From DASUFE01 sp036274675 (GTDB lineage: Bacteria > Pseudomonadota > Gammaproteobacteria > HTCC5015), in assembly GCA_036274675.1 (NCBI GenBank), contig DASUFE010000005.1, positions 1 to 35,357 on the forward strand: 35,357 nucleotides of DNA, read 5' to 3'. Under the pieces are notes generated by a model. It did not search any database. It saw only the letters and a list, made by a program, of their open reading frames with translations, and was not told the DNA's origin. The translations under genes and the position numbers were made by a program. Shown here one piece after another: positions 1-8,645 of the stretch; position 1 is the stretch's first letter; each line of letters begins with the position of its first letter.

Positions 1-1022
1 TCAATCAGCATCAGATGCTCGGCCAGCTCCTTGGGGTCCTGCAGCAATTCCTGCTCCAATGCCTGATCTTCCTCCGGATAGCGGCCGCGGCGGCGCGTGC
101 CGGCGATCGGACGCACCGTCACATCGCCGTCCTCCACCCGCACGAGTATTTCCGGCGACGAACCCGCGATCTCAAAGTCCTTGAGATCCAGAAAATACAT
201 ATAAGGCGAAGGATTCAAGGTACGCAGCGCGCGATATACATCCAGCGACGTGGCCGAAAAGGGAACCGAGGATCTTTGCGCGAGTACGACTTGCATAATA
301 TCGCCCTCGGTAATGTAGCGCCGCGCCTTCTCGACGATTCCCTCGAAATCCCGCTGGCTGAAACCGGATTTAAAATCTTTCTCCGACACCGGCTTATGCC
401 CTCCATCGTTGACAACCGGACGGGCATAGGGCTGTTTCAGACGCTCTTCAAGTTCTTCCAGGCGTTGTTGCGCACGTTCATAACCGCTCTTATCGGCTGC
501 ATGCGCATGCACGATGATCTGCAGTTTGCCGAGAAGGTTGTCGAACACAACCAGCTCCTCGGAAACCATCAGCAGGATATCCGGTGTCTCCAGATCGTCC
601 GGATTCGGGCAAGCGCCGAGCTTCGGCTCGATATAGCGAATCGTGTCATATCCGAAATACCCGACCAGCCCGCCGTGGAACCGCGGCAGATTTTCCAGCC
701 GGGGCACGCGCAAGGTTTGGCGGAAGCCGTCGACAAAGGACAAAGGATCATCGACCGTTACATCCTGCTCGATGACATCGCCGTTTTCGACCAGAACGCG
801 TCGGTCGCGGATACGGATGCGACGACGACAGGGCAACCCTATAAAAGAGAAACGCCCCCATTTCTCGCCGCCCTGCACGGACTCGAATAAATAGCTGTAT
901 GGACCCGCCGCCAGTTTTAGATAGGTCGTTAACGGGGTTTCCAGATCGGCCAAAACTTCCCGGACGAACGGAATGTGGGTGTAGCCCTGAGAGGCAAGTG
1001 AATCGTATGTTGTCTTATTCAT
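1..1022 (-). CDS. trpE: Anthranilate synthase component I (partial, C-terminus beyond window)
   Basis: First enzyme of tryptophan synthesis: it makes anthranilate from chorismate using ammonia supplied by the glutaminase subunit TrpG. About 340 N-terminal residues are present out of the usual ~490-520; the rest lies left of the window. The translation shows the N-terminal regulatory domain with the feedback-site-like segment SYLFES (around residue 40), then GLVGYFGYD and the start of the chorismate-binding domain (DIMQVVLAQR, NPSPYMYFL, GSSPEILVRVEDG). The ATG at 1022-1020 gives MNKTTYDSLA, a typical family start; a weak GGA lies upstream. It is last in the same-strand series rpe-gph-trpE, a common gammaproteobacterial order, and probably forms an operon with them. 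The identification is clear from the domain motifs. Confidence 0.95.
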   Translation of the reverse strand, partial: MNKTTYDSLASQGYTHIPFVREVLADLETPLTTYLKLAAGPYSYLFESVQGGEKWGRFSFIGLPCRRRIRIRDRRVLVENGDVIEQDVTVDDPLSFVDGFRQTLRVPRLENLPRFHGGLVGYFGYDTIRYIEPKLGACPNPDDLETPDILLMVSEELVVFDNLLGKLQIIVHAHAADKSGYERAQQRLEELEERLKQPYARPVVNDGGHKPVSEKDFKSGFSQRDFEGIVEKARRYITEGDIMQVVLAQRSSVPFSATSLDVYRALRTLNPSPYMYFLDLKDFEIAGSSPEILVRVEDGDVTVRPIAGTRRRGRYPEEDQALEQELLQDPKELAEHLMLI

Positions 1023-1147
1023 GCATGAATTTCCGATTGTGTTCAGTTAAACGCGCAGCAACGGTCGAAACCTTGGTTACCAAGGCCATCGCCAGGCGAG
1101 TTTTACGGCACACATCGAGAAATTCATGTATCTACCTGAATCAGGGT

Positions 1148-1825
1148 TTATGCGGCAAGATGCAGTATTGTACAAATCTGGAGCAGGGAATCAACGATGC
1201 CGTCAGGTTTTGCCTCCCGTATATCCCTGCCGTGATTATAGCCGTAACTGACCGCCAATATTTTCACCCCCGCCGCCCGTGCAGTGGCGACATCGGTTGC
1301 CGAATCCCCGATCATCCAGGTGGCGGAAGGCGATACCTCGAACCGCCGCATGGCATGGAGTAAAGGCCCGGGATCGGGTTTTTGGGTTGCCAGGTCGTCG
1401 CCGCAGATACAAAACCCGAAGAAATCCTGCAGCCCCTTTGCTTTCAGCAGGGGTTCGGTAAAAAGACGTTTTTTATTGGTGAGCACGCAAAGTGATATGC
1501 CGACCGATTGCAGCCGGCGCAGCGCTTCATGTACTCCGGGATAGACATTCGTATGGTTTCCGTTCGATTCGCCATAGAGATTGAGAAATCGCGCCAAGGC
1601 CGCCTCATAAAGCGCCGGCTCCGGTTCCTGCCACATTTCGCCGGTCAATGCCCGCTTGACGAAGCGCTCCGCCCCGTTTCCAAGATAGCGCCGCACCTGC
1701 TCATGCCCGCATGGGGGCAATCCCAAAGATTCCAGCGTGGCATCGATGCAATAAGCCAGGTCGGGAGCGCTGTCGACCAGGGTGCCGTCCAGATCAAACA
1801 CGATTAATTCAGGGCGCATAACCAT
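1148..1825 (-). CDS. gph: Phosphoglycolate phosphatase, HAD superfamily
   Basis: Hydrolyses 2-phosphoglycolate, a product of Rubisco oxygenation and of DNA 3'-end repair, to glycolate. The 225-residue protein has all HAD motifs: DLDGT with nucleophile D11 and D13, the VLTNK threonine motif II near residue 115, a conserved lysine in QKPDP, and the IGDSATD acidic motif near residue 170. Its length is normal for Gph (~220-225). The start is either ATG 1825 or ATG 1819 (two codons later); neither has a strong ribosome site. It lies 32 bp after rpe and 125 bp before trpE on the same strand, the classical rpe-gph-trpE arrangement, which supports Gph over other HAD phosphatases. Confidence 0.93.
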   Translation of the reverse strand: MVMRPELIVFDLDGTLVDSAPDLAYCIDATLESLGLPPCGHEQVRRYLGNGAERFVKRALTGEMWQEPEPALYEAALARFLNLYGESNGNHTNVYPGVHEALRRLQSVGISLCVLTNKKRLFTEPLLKAKGLQDFFGFCICGDDLATQKPDPGPLLHAMRRFEVSPSATWMIGDSATDVATARAAGVKILAVSYGYNHGRDIREAKPDGIVDSLLQICTILHLAA

Positions 1826-1857
1826 GTTCAGCGAACATTAACGGGTCGATGATCACG

Positions 1858-2535
1858 TCAGCTATTCTTGACTCCGGCGAGCCGCTTGCGCATGTCCGCG
1901 ATAGCGGCCTTGTAGTCGGGGGCTTCGAAAATGGCGGAACCTGCGACGAAAGTATCAGCACCCGCGGCCGCCGCTTCGGCGATATTCACCCCCTTGATCC
2001 CGCCATCAACTTCCAGGCGGATGGCGCGTCCCGAAGCATCGATAAGTTTGCGCACCTGCCGCAACTTAGGCAGCGTCGAGGCGATAAATTGCTGGCCGCC
2101 GAAACCGGGGTTCACCGACATCAGCAGAATCATATCCAGCTTATCCAGCACATGGTCGAGATAGTGCAGCGGCGTCGCCGGGTTGAACACTAGCCCCGCC
2201 TTGCACCCGGAATCCCGGATCAGCTGCAGAGTCCGGTCAATATGTTCGCTGGCCTCCGGATGGAAGGTAATGAAATTCGCGCCGGCTTCGGCGAAATCCG
2301 GCACGATGCGGTCCACCGGCTTGACCATCAGATGTACATCGATAGGCGCCTTGACGCCGTATTTGCGCAAGGACCGGCACGCCAGGGGGCCGACCGTCAG
2401 GTTGGGCACATAATGATTGTCCATGACATCGAAATGGATCATATCGGCGCCCGCCTGCAAGACAGCGTCTACCTCTTCGCCCAGCCTTGCAAAATCGGCG
2501 GACAGAATCGAGGGTGCTATCCAGTAATCGCGCAT
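1858..2535 (-). CDS. rpe: Ribulose-phosphate 3-epimerase
   Basis: Interconverts ribulose 5-phosphate and xylulose 5-phosphate in the pentose phosphate and Calvin cycles. The protein is a TIM barrel that begins IAPSILSADFARLGEE. It carries HFDVMDNHYVPN (metal-binding His and Asp), DVHLMV, ITFHPEAS, MSVNPGFGGQ (phosphate-binding loop) and EVDGGI with AGADTFVAGSAIF. I chose ATG 2535 (225 residues) because GGGG lies 8 nt upstream and the protein then starts at the usual family position. A longer frame reaches 2589, but its extra 18 residues are not family-like and have no ribosome site. It is first in the rpe-gph-trpE run and fits functionally with tkt, gap and pgk elsewhere in the window. Confidence 0.96.
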   Translation of the reverse strand: MRDYWIAPSILSADFARLGEEVDAVLQAGADMIHFDVMDNHYVPNLTVGPLACRSLRKYGVKAPIDVHLMVKPVDRIVPDFAEAGANFITFHPEASEHIDRTLQLIRDSGCKAGLVFNPATPLHYLDHVLDKLDMILLMSVNPGFGGQQFIASTLPKLRQVRKLIDASGRAIRLEVDGGIKGVNIAEAAAAGADTFVAGSAIFEAPDYKAAIADMRKRLAGVKNS

Positions 2536-2691
2536 AATCAAAACCCCGTGGAAATGAAGCCGCTCCAGTATATATGGACGTGGAAACACAGGGAAATCTT
2601 GGACACGCCGAGCTTCTCGATGAGCAAAAAGAATGCATGAAAACGCCGACGTCAGCCGGTGTTCTTTAATTTATTCGGACGCAAACCTGGT

Positions 2692-3006
2692 CTATTTCTG
2701 GACCGCGAGATAAGCCGCCAGACTGGCGATCTCCTGGTCGGTCAGATCTCTGACCATGGGCGTCATCATCGGATTGCTGCGCTCCCCGCTCCGGAAGGCC
2801 TTCAACTGAAGGACGATATAAGAAGCCTCCAAGCCCGCGGTTTTAGGAAAAGTTCCTGGATTCGGGCTGTTGCCGGCCGGCCCATGACATCCCATACAAC
2901 CTTTACTGGTATAAGCCTGCTCGCCGGCGACGATCGGGTCTTCGGCGAACGCCACTGACGAGGCAACAAACCACGCAACCAGGCTAATCCCTGCCTTGGT
3001 TTTCAT
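2692..3006 (-). CDS. Small periplasmic class I c-type cytochrome
   Basis: A 104-residue precursor. It has an N-terminal signal peptide (MKTKAG then a hydrophobic stretch ending VAFA around residues 20-22), so the mature protein is periplasmic at about 82 residues. The haem-attachment motif is C37-M-G-C40-H41. The likely axial methionine is among M80, M81 and M84 in the NPMMTPM segment, followed by a C-terminal helix (EIASLAAYLAV). This is the monohaem cytochrome c553/c4-half type. It probably shuttles electrons to a terminal oxidase or other reductase; the partner cannot be read here. A GGGATA precedes the ATG. It stands alone between rpe and the peroxiredoxin gene, all on the minus strand. 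Confidence 0.9.
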   Translation of the reverse strand: MKTKAGISLVAWFVASSVAFAEDPIVAGEQAYTSKGCMGCHGPAGNSPNPGTFPKTAGLEASYIVLQLKAFRSGERSNPMMTPMVRDLTDQEIASLAAYLAVQK

Positions 3007-3204
3007 TATCCCAACCCCACTGCCAATCGGTAAAAATTACCACCGTGATTGTGTATCAGCGAGGCCGGGATGTAAACCTGAACCTGAAAAGCCGGTCCCC
3101 GCCTCTTTCAGGGACGCCCGCGCAAAAGGCGCGTTTTGCAGAGCTGAGCCTGCGCATGTTCGAGTTGCGCATCCTTGCGCCATAAAACAGCGGAATCCAG
3201 GCGG

Positions 3205-3846
3205 CTATTTGTTGGGCTGAGGGGTCATCCGCAGATAGGGCTTCACTTCTTTATACCCCTTGGGAAACTTCTCCTTGAGCACTTTTGGATCGGTAACCGA
3301 AGGCGGAATAACCACATCTTCGCCGTTTTTCCAGTTGGCGGGAGTCGCCACGCCATAGCCGTCCGTCAACTGCAGCGAATCGATCACCCGCAGGATCTCG
3401 TCAAAATTGCGTCCCGTGCTCTTGGGGTAAGTAATGATGGTCCGGATCTTCTTCTTCGGATCGATGATAAAGACCGAACGCACGGGGGAACTGTCGCCCT
3501 CGCCGGGATGGAGCATGTCATAAAGCTCCGATACCTTGCGGTCCGCGTCGCCGAGTATGGGGTAGTTGACTTTGGTCTTCTGGGTTTCGTTAATATCCTT
3601 CACCCATTCGTTATGGGCTGAAACCGGATCAACGCTTACTGCAATGACTTTAACGCCCCGCTTGGCGAATTCGGATTCATCGACCCTGGCCACATAACCC
3701 AGTTCGGTCGTGCAAACAGGAGTAAAGTCCGCCGGGTGCGAAAACAAAACAGCCCAGCTGTTTCCGATCCAGTCATGGAAATGGATCTTGCCCTGGGTGG
3801 AGTCCTGGGTAAAATCCGGTGCGGTATCACCTAGACGCAGTGCCAT
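3205..3846 (-). CDS. 1-Cys peroxiredoxin (Prx6 family)
   Basis: Reduces hydrogen peroxide and alkyl hydroperoxides in the cytoplasm. The 213-residue protein has the peroxidatic site DFTPVCTTEL with C45 and T48-type context, and the catalytic arginine R123 in PVRSVF. C45 is the only cysteine in the whole protein, so this is a 1-Cys enzyme needing an external reductant. The long C-terminal part (GVATPANWKNGEDVVIPPS and KGYKEVKPYLR) is diagnostic of the Prx6 subfamily. A strong ribosome site, AAGGAG, lies 8 nt before the ATG. The gene is divergent from the DUF4404 gene; a candidate promoter and an overlapping palindrome lie in the shared region. Confidence 0.95.
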   Translation of the reverse strand: MALRLGDTAPDFTQDSTQGKIHFHDWIGNSWAVLFSHPADFTPVCTTELGYVARVDESEFAKRGVKVIAVSVDPVSAHNEWVKDINETQKTKVNYPILGDADRKVSELYDMLHPGEGDSSPVRSVFIIDPKKKIRTIITYPKSTGRNFDEILRVIDSLQLTDGYGVATPANWKNGEDVVIPPSVTDPKVLKEKFPKGYKEVKPYLRMTPQPNK

Positions 3847-3887
3847 AAGTAACGCTCCTTAGTTCAATGTATTTGAAAATGGTCCGT

Positions 3888-3916
3888 ATTCTAATCCCGG
3901 GCTTGGACGGTCAGAA
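3888..3916 (-). promoter_or_regulatory. Candidate sigma-70 promoter of the peroxiredoxin gene
   Basis: On the minus strand a -35-like TTCTGA (3916-3911) is followed after exactly 17 nt by TAGAAT (3893-3888), about 42 bp upstream of the start codon. The -10 matches 5 of 6 consensus bases; the -35 is weak. A weak -35 would suit an activated promoter. This is inference from sequence only. Confidence 0.4.
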
Positions 3917-3931
3917 CGACTGATTCGTTCT
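3913..3931. promoter_or_regulatory. Palindrome in the divergent peroxiredoxin/DUF4404 region (possible operator)
   Basis: A perfect inverted repeat, AGAACGA-5 nt-TCGTTCT. It overlaps the candidate -35 of the peroxiredoxin promoter and lies 28 bp upstream of a TATAAT (3959-3964) that could be the -10 of the divergent DUF4404 gene. It is placed like a regulator-binding site. The protein that binds it cannot be told from sequence; it does not obviously match the OxyR pattern. Confidence 0.4.
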
Positions 3932-3991
3932 AATTACAGAAATGAACGTTATAGTGTCTATAATGGACGTACTCATAAAAGCATAGCCTCC

Positions 3992-4255
3992 ATGACCCAA
4001 TCCGAACTGAAACAACTGTTGAAGCGCCTGCAGACCGAGATCGAAGATCTTAAAACTGTTTCCAGCACCGAAAAAAAAGAGCTTGAAACCCTGATCCGGA
4101 ACATCCGGCAAGCCTCAGGGCAAGACGATAAGAATATGGAGACCGATTTGCAGGAAAACCTGAATTCGGCCGTCGTCCGTCTTGAGGCATCGCACCCGCG
4201 TTTGACCGCCGTGTTGAACGACATTATGGTGACTCTCAGCAATATGGGCATCTGA
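3992..4255 (+). CDS. DUF4404 family protein
   Basis: A small 87-residue protein of unknown function. It is almost entirely helical and charged (LKQLLKRLQTEIEDL), which predicts a coiled coil. It ends in the family hallmark EASHPRLTAVLNDIMVTLSNMGI, recognised as DUF4404. No signal peptide or membrane segment is seen, so it is probably cytoplasmic. A TATAAT at 3959-3964 is a plausible -10 element. It is divergent from the peroxiredoxin gene and 133 bp ahead of an OsmC-type gene, so a stress-related role is possible, but only by context. Confidence 0.82.
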   Translation: MTQSELKQLLKRLQTEIEDLKTVSSTEKKELETLIRNIRQASGQDDKNMETDLQENLNSAVVRLEASHPRLTAVLNDIMVTLSNMGI

Positions 4256-4388
4256 TTAGCGAAACCACCCGGCTTTTCCGCGCTACCGCTTACATCCATG
4301 CAGGCGTGGACCCGACAATGCTTTCCGCCAACACATTACGAAATGTTTTGAGATACGCTCTATTCACATCAACTAAAAATGGAAAAAT

Positions 4389-4844
4389 ATGGCTTCCTAT
4401 CAGGCAACCGTCACCTGGAAACTGCAGGCTGGTGAATCCCACCCCCGCTACAGCAGAGATCACAGCTGGAGCTTCGACGGAGGACTGACGATCGCCGCCT
4501 CCGCCTCGCCTCATGTGGTGCCACCCCCGTTATCCACGCCGGCTCATATCGACCCGGAAGAGGCCTTTGTCGCCGCCATAGCAAGCTGCCATATGCTGTG
4601 GTTCCTGCATCTGGCGGCCGGAGCCGGATTCAAGGTGGCGAGCTACACTGATACCGCGGTCGGCAGCATGGGACGGAACGAACAGAAGCGCATGGCAATT
4701 ACCGAAGTGTTACTGCGCCCCCAGGCGGTCTTCGAAGGAGCGGCTCCGGATGCGGGAACCCTGGCACAACTGCACGAACAGGCCCATGAGAAATGTTTTA
4801 TCGCAAATTCGGTCTCAAGCCGGATCACCGTACTGCCGGCATGA
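4389..4844 (+). CDS. OsmC-like hydroperoxide reductase
   Basis: A 151-residue member of the OsmC/Ohr family, thiol peroxidases that reduce organic hydroperoxides. The two catalytic cysteines are present: C67 in AIASCHMLWFLH and C136 in AHEKCFIANSV. A conserved glutamate lies in DPEEAFVAAI just before the first. The early SPHVVPPPLSTPAHIDPEE segment is typical of the OsmC-like subgroup rather than Ohr. The start at 4389 has only a weak GGA upstream. It sits near the 1-Cys peroxiredoxin, giving two unrelated peroxide-detoxifying enzymes within 1.5 kb. Confidence 0.92.
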   Translation: MASYQATVTWKLQAGESHPRYSRDHSWSFDGGLTIAASASPHVVPPPLSTPAHIDPEEAFVAAIASCHMLWFLHLAAGAGFKVASYTDTAVGSMGRNEQKRMAITEVLLRPQAVFEGAAPDAGTLAQLHEQAHEKCFIANSVSSRITVLPA

Positions 4845-4916
4845 TCTGCGACCGCTATTGAAAGCGGCCTCCGGCTCGCGGAAAATAATACTCCGGGCGG
4901 GGGGCCTGGTTAATCG

Positions 4917-6452
4917 ATGGAAAAAAATCACCTCATAACGGGCATGATACTGGGCTTGGGTCTGACGCTGACCCTGTTTATCTCCTACGAATTCCGCAAA
5001 ATTGAAACCGACACCATCAGTGCGGATTTCAAAAAAGCCATCGATGAAGACGCCCTCCTGATCGAACAGGAAATCAAACTCAACTTTGAAGCGCTGCATG
5101 TACTGAAAACCCTGTTCGACAGCTCGCAGAAAGTCACTTCCGACGAATTCCACGGAGCGGCCCAGTCGATCCTGGCGCGCCACGACAAGATCCTGGCGCT
5201 GGCATGGGCGGAAAAAGTCACGGCGCCGCAGCGCGAGTCGTATGAGCGGGCAAAAAGCCGGATGATCCCCGGTTTCAAGATCACCCAATTCAATGAAGAT
5301 ATGCTGCAACCCGCCGACCAGCGCGCAATTTATTTCCCGAATTCATATCTGGAACCTGTCGCGGGCAATGAGACGGCCTGGGGATTCGACGTAGCCTCCG
5401 AGCCCGCCCGCCTGGAAGCATTAATGTCGGCCATCGACTCCGGGGAGTTGCGGATCACGCGCAGCGTCACGCTGGCAAGAAAGCCCTTCGTAAATCACGG
5501 TTTCCTGGCCGTCTTGCCCATCTATCGCGGCAACCCGCAAACAGTCGAAGAACGCAGGGAGGCTATTTCCGGCCTTGTAATCGGAGTATTCCTGTACGCG
5601 GCGATATTGGACAGCTTCATAAACAAAATGATGGCCTCCGATATCGAAATAAAGCTGCTGAGCCATGGCACCGTACTCTACACGAGCAATGAAGAACGCA
5701 ACGATTTCGAGCACCAGAAAATTTTCACGGACATCGGCGGCAAAACCTGGAATCTGCTCGCCTCGCCGACAGACGCCTACGTTTCCAAACGCAGAACCGC
5801 CGCCCCTTACATCATTTTTGCTTTCAGCTTCCTGTTCGTCATTGCAATGGCCGCCTATACATTGCTGATGCTCCGGCACACCGGCATCGTCGAACACATG
5901 GTGCAGGAAAGGACCAATGAGCTCCGTATTGCCAAGCAGGAACTGGAAATGCTCACCAAGATCGACAGCCTGACGGGGCTCTACAACAGGCGCTATTTCG
6001 ACGAGTATCTGCAACAGGAGTGGAAACGCGCGTTGCGGGAACGCACTCCGCTATCGATCATGATGATCGATATCGATTACTTCAAATACTTCAACGATCA
6101 TTACGGCCACCTGATTGGCGACGACTGCCTGAAAAGCATCGCCCAGGCCCTTCTTAAATCGGCCCAAAGGTCGACCGACATAGTGGCAAGATACGGCGGG
6201 GAGGAGTTCATCATGATACTGCCCAATACAGCGGAACCGCTGCCCATCGCCGAGAAATGCAGAGCCGCCGTGGAGCAGCTTGCCATACCTCACCGGCATT
6301 CACCGCCGCCCCAGATCGTCACCATCAGCATAGGCGTCAGCAGCATCGTGCCGAAGCACGGCATGGACCCGACGGAGCTGATACACAAGGCCGATATGGG
6401 CCTTTACAAGGCCAAGCAACTGGGACGCAACCGGGTTGAAACCCAGAGCTGA
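4917..6452 (+). CDS. Membrane-anchored diguanylate cyclase with CHASE sensor and GGDEF domain
   Basis: A 511-residue inner-membrane sensor enzyme making cyclic di-GMP. The order is: transmembrane helix at ~5-25; a periplasmic CHASE-type ligand-binding domain at ~45-270 (LAWAEKVTAPQRESYE, GFDVASEPARLEAL, ITRSVTLA); a second transmembrane helix at ~296-319; a short coiled linker; and a GGDEF domain at ~340-505. The active site is GGEEF at 427-431, so the cyclase should be active. The inhibitory RxxD site is intact (RSTD, 418-421, five residues before the active site), so product inhibition is expected. There is no EAL domain. The gene converges on the lytic transglycosylase gene with only 15 bp between. 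The CHASE ligand is unknown. Confidence 0.93.
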   Translation: MEKNHLITGMILGLGLTLTLFISYEFRKIETDTISADFKKAIDEDALLIEQEIKLNFEALHVLKTLFDSSQKVTSDEFHGAAQSILARHDKILALAWAEKVTAPQRESYERAKSRMIPGFKITQFNEDMLQPADQRAIYFPNSYLEPVAGNETAWGFDVASEPARLEALMSAIDSGELRITRSVTLARKPFVNHGFLAVLPIYRGNPQTVEERREAISGLVIGVFLYAAILDSFINKMMASDIEIKLLSHGTVLYTSNEERNDFEHQKIFTDIGGKTWNLLASPTDAYVSKRRTAAPYIIFAFSFLFVIAMAAYTLLMLRHTGIVEHMVQERTNELRIAKQELEMLTKIDSLTGLYNRRYFDEYLQQEWKRALRERTPLSIMMIDIDYFKYFNDHYGHLIGDDCLKSIAQALLKSAQRSTDIVARYGGEEFIMILPNTAEPLPIAEKCRAAVEQLAIPHRHSPPPQIVTISIGVSSIVPKHGMDPTELIHKADMGLYKAKQLGRNRVETQS

Positions 6453-6467
6453 CGCCGCAAGCGCGCG

Positions 6468-8645
6468 TCAGCCGCCCTCCGTCTTTTCCTGCACCAGCGG
6501 GAAATTCACGACCAGTCCCGGCTTGACCTTGTTCAGATCCAGATCCGGGTTGTATTGCAGCAACAACCAGATCGGCACGTTGTAGCGCCTCTCGGCCAGT
6601 ATCCAGATCGATTCGCCGCGGCGGATCTTGTGCTCCTGAGTCCCGGCGATAAGGTATCGCGCGAAATAGCTCTCCTGCAGTCCGCGATGATAGGTGATGC
6701 GCTGCTGCTCGAAAATTTCCGGGGTTACCTTCGTGAAATCCAGTTTGAGACGCTTGCCGATCACCAGCGGTTTGCCGCGCAACCGGTTCAACTTGCGCAG
6801 CCCGTCGGTCCGCACCTGCAGCCACTCGGCATAATGGCCGAGGGTTTCCTCCGCCTGGATTTCGATGGTGCTGTCTTCACCCACCGAGTAATCACTCGGG
6901 TCGGCCGTCAACGGCGAAACCTGAACAGCGGGTTGAACCGGGGCTATGCTGGATGTCTCCTCTTCAGAAGTAGTGGGCTCGGCTTCCTCAGACGGTTCCT
7001 CATCGGCGGAACGCATTTCGGCGATCGCGATCTTCTCACCGCCCGTCTCCGGGGCGGCAGCGGGAGCAACGGCCGAAGCGGTCGCAGTTCCCACGGCGGC
7101 ATTATCCAGGCTCGCAACCACAACCTGCGGCTCCGCTTCCTCGCCCTCGATGCGCAGCCATTGTCCCTTGTTAATGGCGTTGCGATCCGGCAAGGCGTTG
7201 ATCGCCAGCAGCTTCTCCTCACTGACGCCGAAGCGCTCGGCGATGGCGGACAGCGAATCCCCCTGACGTACACGGTAACGGCCGTTGACCAGGGCGGGAA
7301 CGGCGGGCGCCGCCGCAGTGCGCGGCAAGTGCAGTTGCTGGCCTACCCGTATGAAATGGCGATTACTCATGTTGTTAACGGCCATCAGGTCAGTCAGGCT
7401 CACGCCGAAACGATCCGCTATCTGCGACAGAGAGTCGCCGCGCTGCACGGTATAAAGCTGATCCGGCAGCTGTTTATTGAAGCGCTCCGTAACCGCCGCG
7501 ATAAGACCGGCGTAATTGGCGCCGGGTTTGCGCGGCAGGCGCAACTTGAAGCCGCGCGGAATGTATTTTTCGCCGTTCCAGATCGGCCCACGCAAGGCCG
7601 GATTCAGCTTGCGCAGATCTTCCAGGGCGACGCCCACCCCTTTGGCGACGGCATGGGCCGGCATGTAATCCGGCATTTCAACGATAATTTCATCCGCCGG
7701 CGGGTCCAGTTCAATCGGACCGAAATACTTCGACGCATTCCGGTTGACCTCCAGCGCGGCCAGGAAGGCGACATAGAAATTACGCGATGCGAATTTGAAA
7801 CTCCGGCTGCGATATTCGCGCAGCACCTTGACCACATCGGTGCCCCCGGTTTTATCGATCGCCCGCCGCATACCCGACAACCCGTGATTATAGGCGGTCA
7901 GCGCCAGCGGCCAACTGCCGGTGGTATCGTAATTATTCTTCAACAGGTGAGCCGCCGCGACGGTCGCCATGAAGGGGTCCATGCGCTCGTCGATGACATG
8001 ATCGACGCGCATGAAGCGGCGACCGGTGGAGCGGGTAAACTGCCACATGCCGGCGGCGCCGACAAAGGAATAGGCATTGGGGTTGAAGGAGGATTCCACG
8101 TGCGGCAACGCAGCCAGTTCCAGCGGCAAGCCCTCCTGTTTCAAGGTTTCGAGTATATGCGGCATCCAGCGCCCGGAACGGATCAGACCTTCCAGGAAGC
8201 GATCCGACTGGCCGAGTTGGAAGCGCAGCCGCCGCGCGGCATTGCGGAACTCTTCCTTGCTGGTGCCTTCGGGCCATAGCCCCAGCACCCGCTGCTCCTC
8301 GGCGTTCAGCTCTTCCTTCTTCACCGTGGCCAGACGCAACAAGATGTGCCGGTATTCGTTCTTGACCTTCTCGACGAGACGGTCGCGTTCGTGCCGGCTG
8401 ATATCCGGCTTGAACTGCAAGGTCCCATAGACAACGTCCAGATTCCAGTCGTCATGGATGAAGCCCTGATTGGAATCAATTTCGGTATAGACGCGCGTCC
8501 AGAAACGTACATCTCTTTCAATTTCCGGCGGGCGCGGCATCAGCTCCTGCTCGGCCAGGGCGGAGGCCGTGAATAGCAGTAGCGCGAAACATAACCACAG
8601 GGATTTGGCGGGGCGGCAGCTGCCGGAGAAATACGATGTAAACAT
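6468..8645 (-). CDS. mltD: LysM-containing lytic transglycosylase, MltD-like
   Basis: Cleaves peptidoglycan glycan strands to 1,6-anhydro products. The 725-residue protein has a signal peptide (SLWLCFALLLFTASALA, ~15-31), a family-1 SLT domain at ~165-300 with catalytic E184 in HVESSFNP followed by GAAGMWQFTRSTG and LALTAYNHG, then LysM repeats. Two LysM repeats are clear (YTVQRGDSLSQIADRFGV and YRVRQGDSLSAIAERFGV). A third is degenerate (IQAEETLGHYAEWLQV), and a fourth is at the C-terminus (HKIRRGESIWILAERR). An acidic, Ala/Pro/Glu-rich linker separates the second and third. It is much longer than E. coli MltD (452 residues, two LysM), but similar long forms are known. No lipobox is obvious, so it may be soluble periplasmic. 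Confidence 0.92.
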   Translation of the reverse strand: MFTSYFSGSCRPAKSLWLCFALLLFTASALAEQELMPRPPEIERDVRFWTRVYTEIDSNQGFIHDDWNLDVVYGTLQFKPDISRHERDRLVEKVKNEYRHILLRLATVKKEELNAEEQRVLGLWPEGTSKEEFRNAARRLRFQLGQSDRFLEGLIRSGRWMPHILETLKQEGLPLELAALPHVESSFNPNAYSFVGAAGMWQFTRSTGRRFMRVDHVIDERMDPFMATVAAAHLLKNNYDTTGSWPLALTAYNHGLSGMRRAIDKTGGTDVVKVLREYRSRSFKFASRNFYVAFLAALEVNRNASKYFGPIELDPPADEIIVEMPDYMPAHAVAKGVGVALEDLRKLNPALRGPIWNGEKYIPRGFKLRLPRKPGANYAGLIAAVTERFNKQLPDQLYTVQRGDSLSQIADRFGVSLTDLMAVNNMSNRHFIRVGQQLHLPRTAAAPAVPALVNGRYRVRQGDSLSAIAERFGVSEEKLLAINALPDRNAINKGQWLRIEGEEAEPQVVVASLDNAAVGTATASAVAPAAAPETGGEKIAIAEMRSADEEPSEEAEPTTSEEETSSIAPVQPAVQVSPLTADPSDYSVGEDSTIEIQAEETLGHYAEWLQVRTDGLRKLNRLRGKPLVIGKRLKLDFTKVTPEIFEQQRITYHRGLQESYFARYLIAGTQEHKIRRGESIWILAERRYNVPIWLLLQYNPDLDLNKVKPGLVVNFPLVQEKTEGG

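Noticed and set aside
15..890. 291-codon plus-strand frame
   Set aside because: It is the antisense shadow of trpE; its residues are Arg/His/Leu-rich and match no family, while the minus strand reads as a clear TrpE.
6555..8279. 574-codon plus-strand frame opposite the lytic transglycosylase
   Set aside because: It is antisense to a protein with intact SLT and LysM motifs, and has no recognisable domain of its own.
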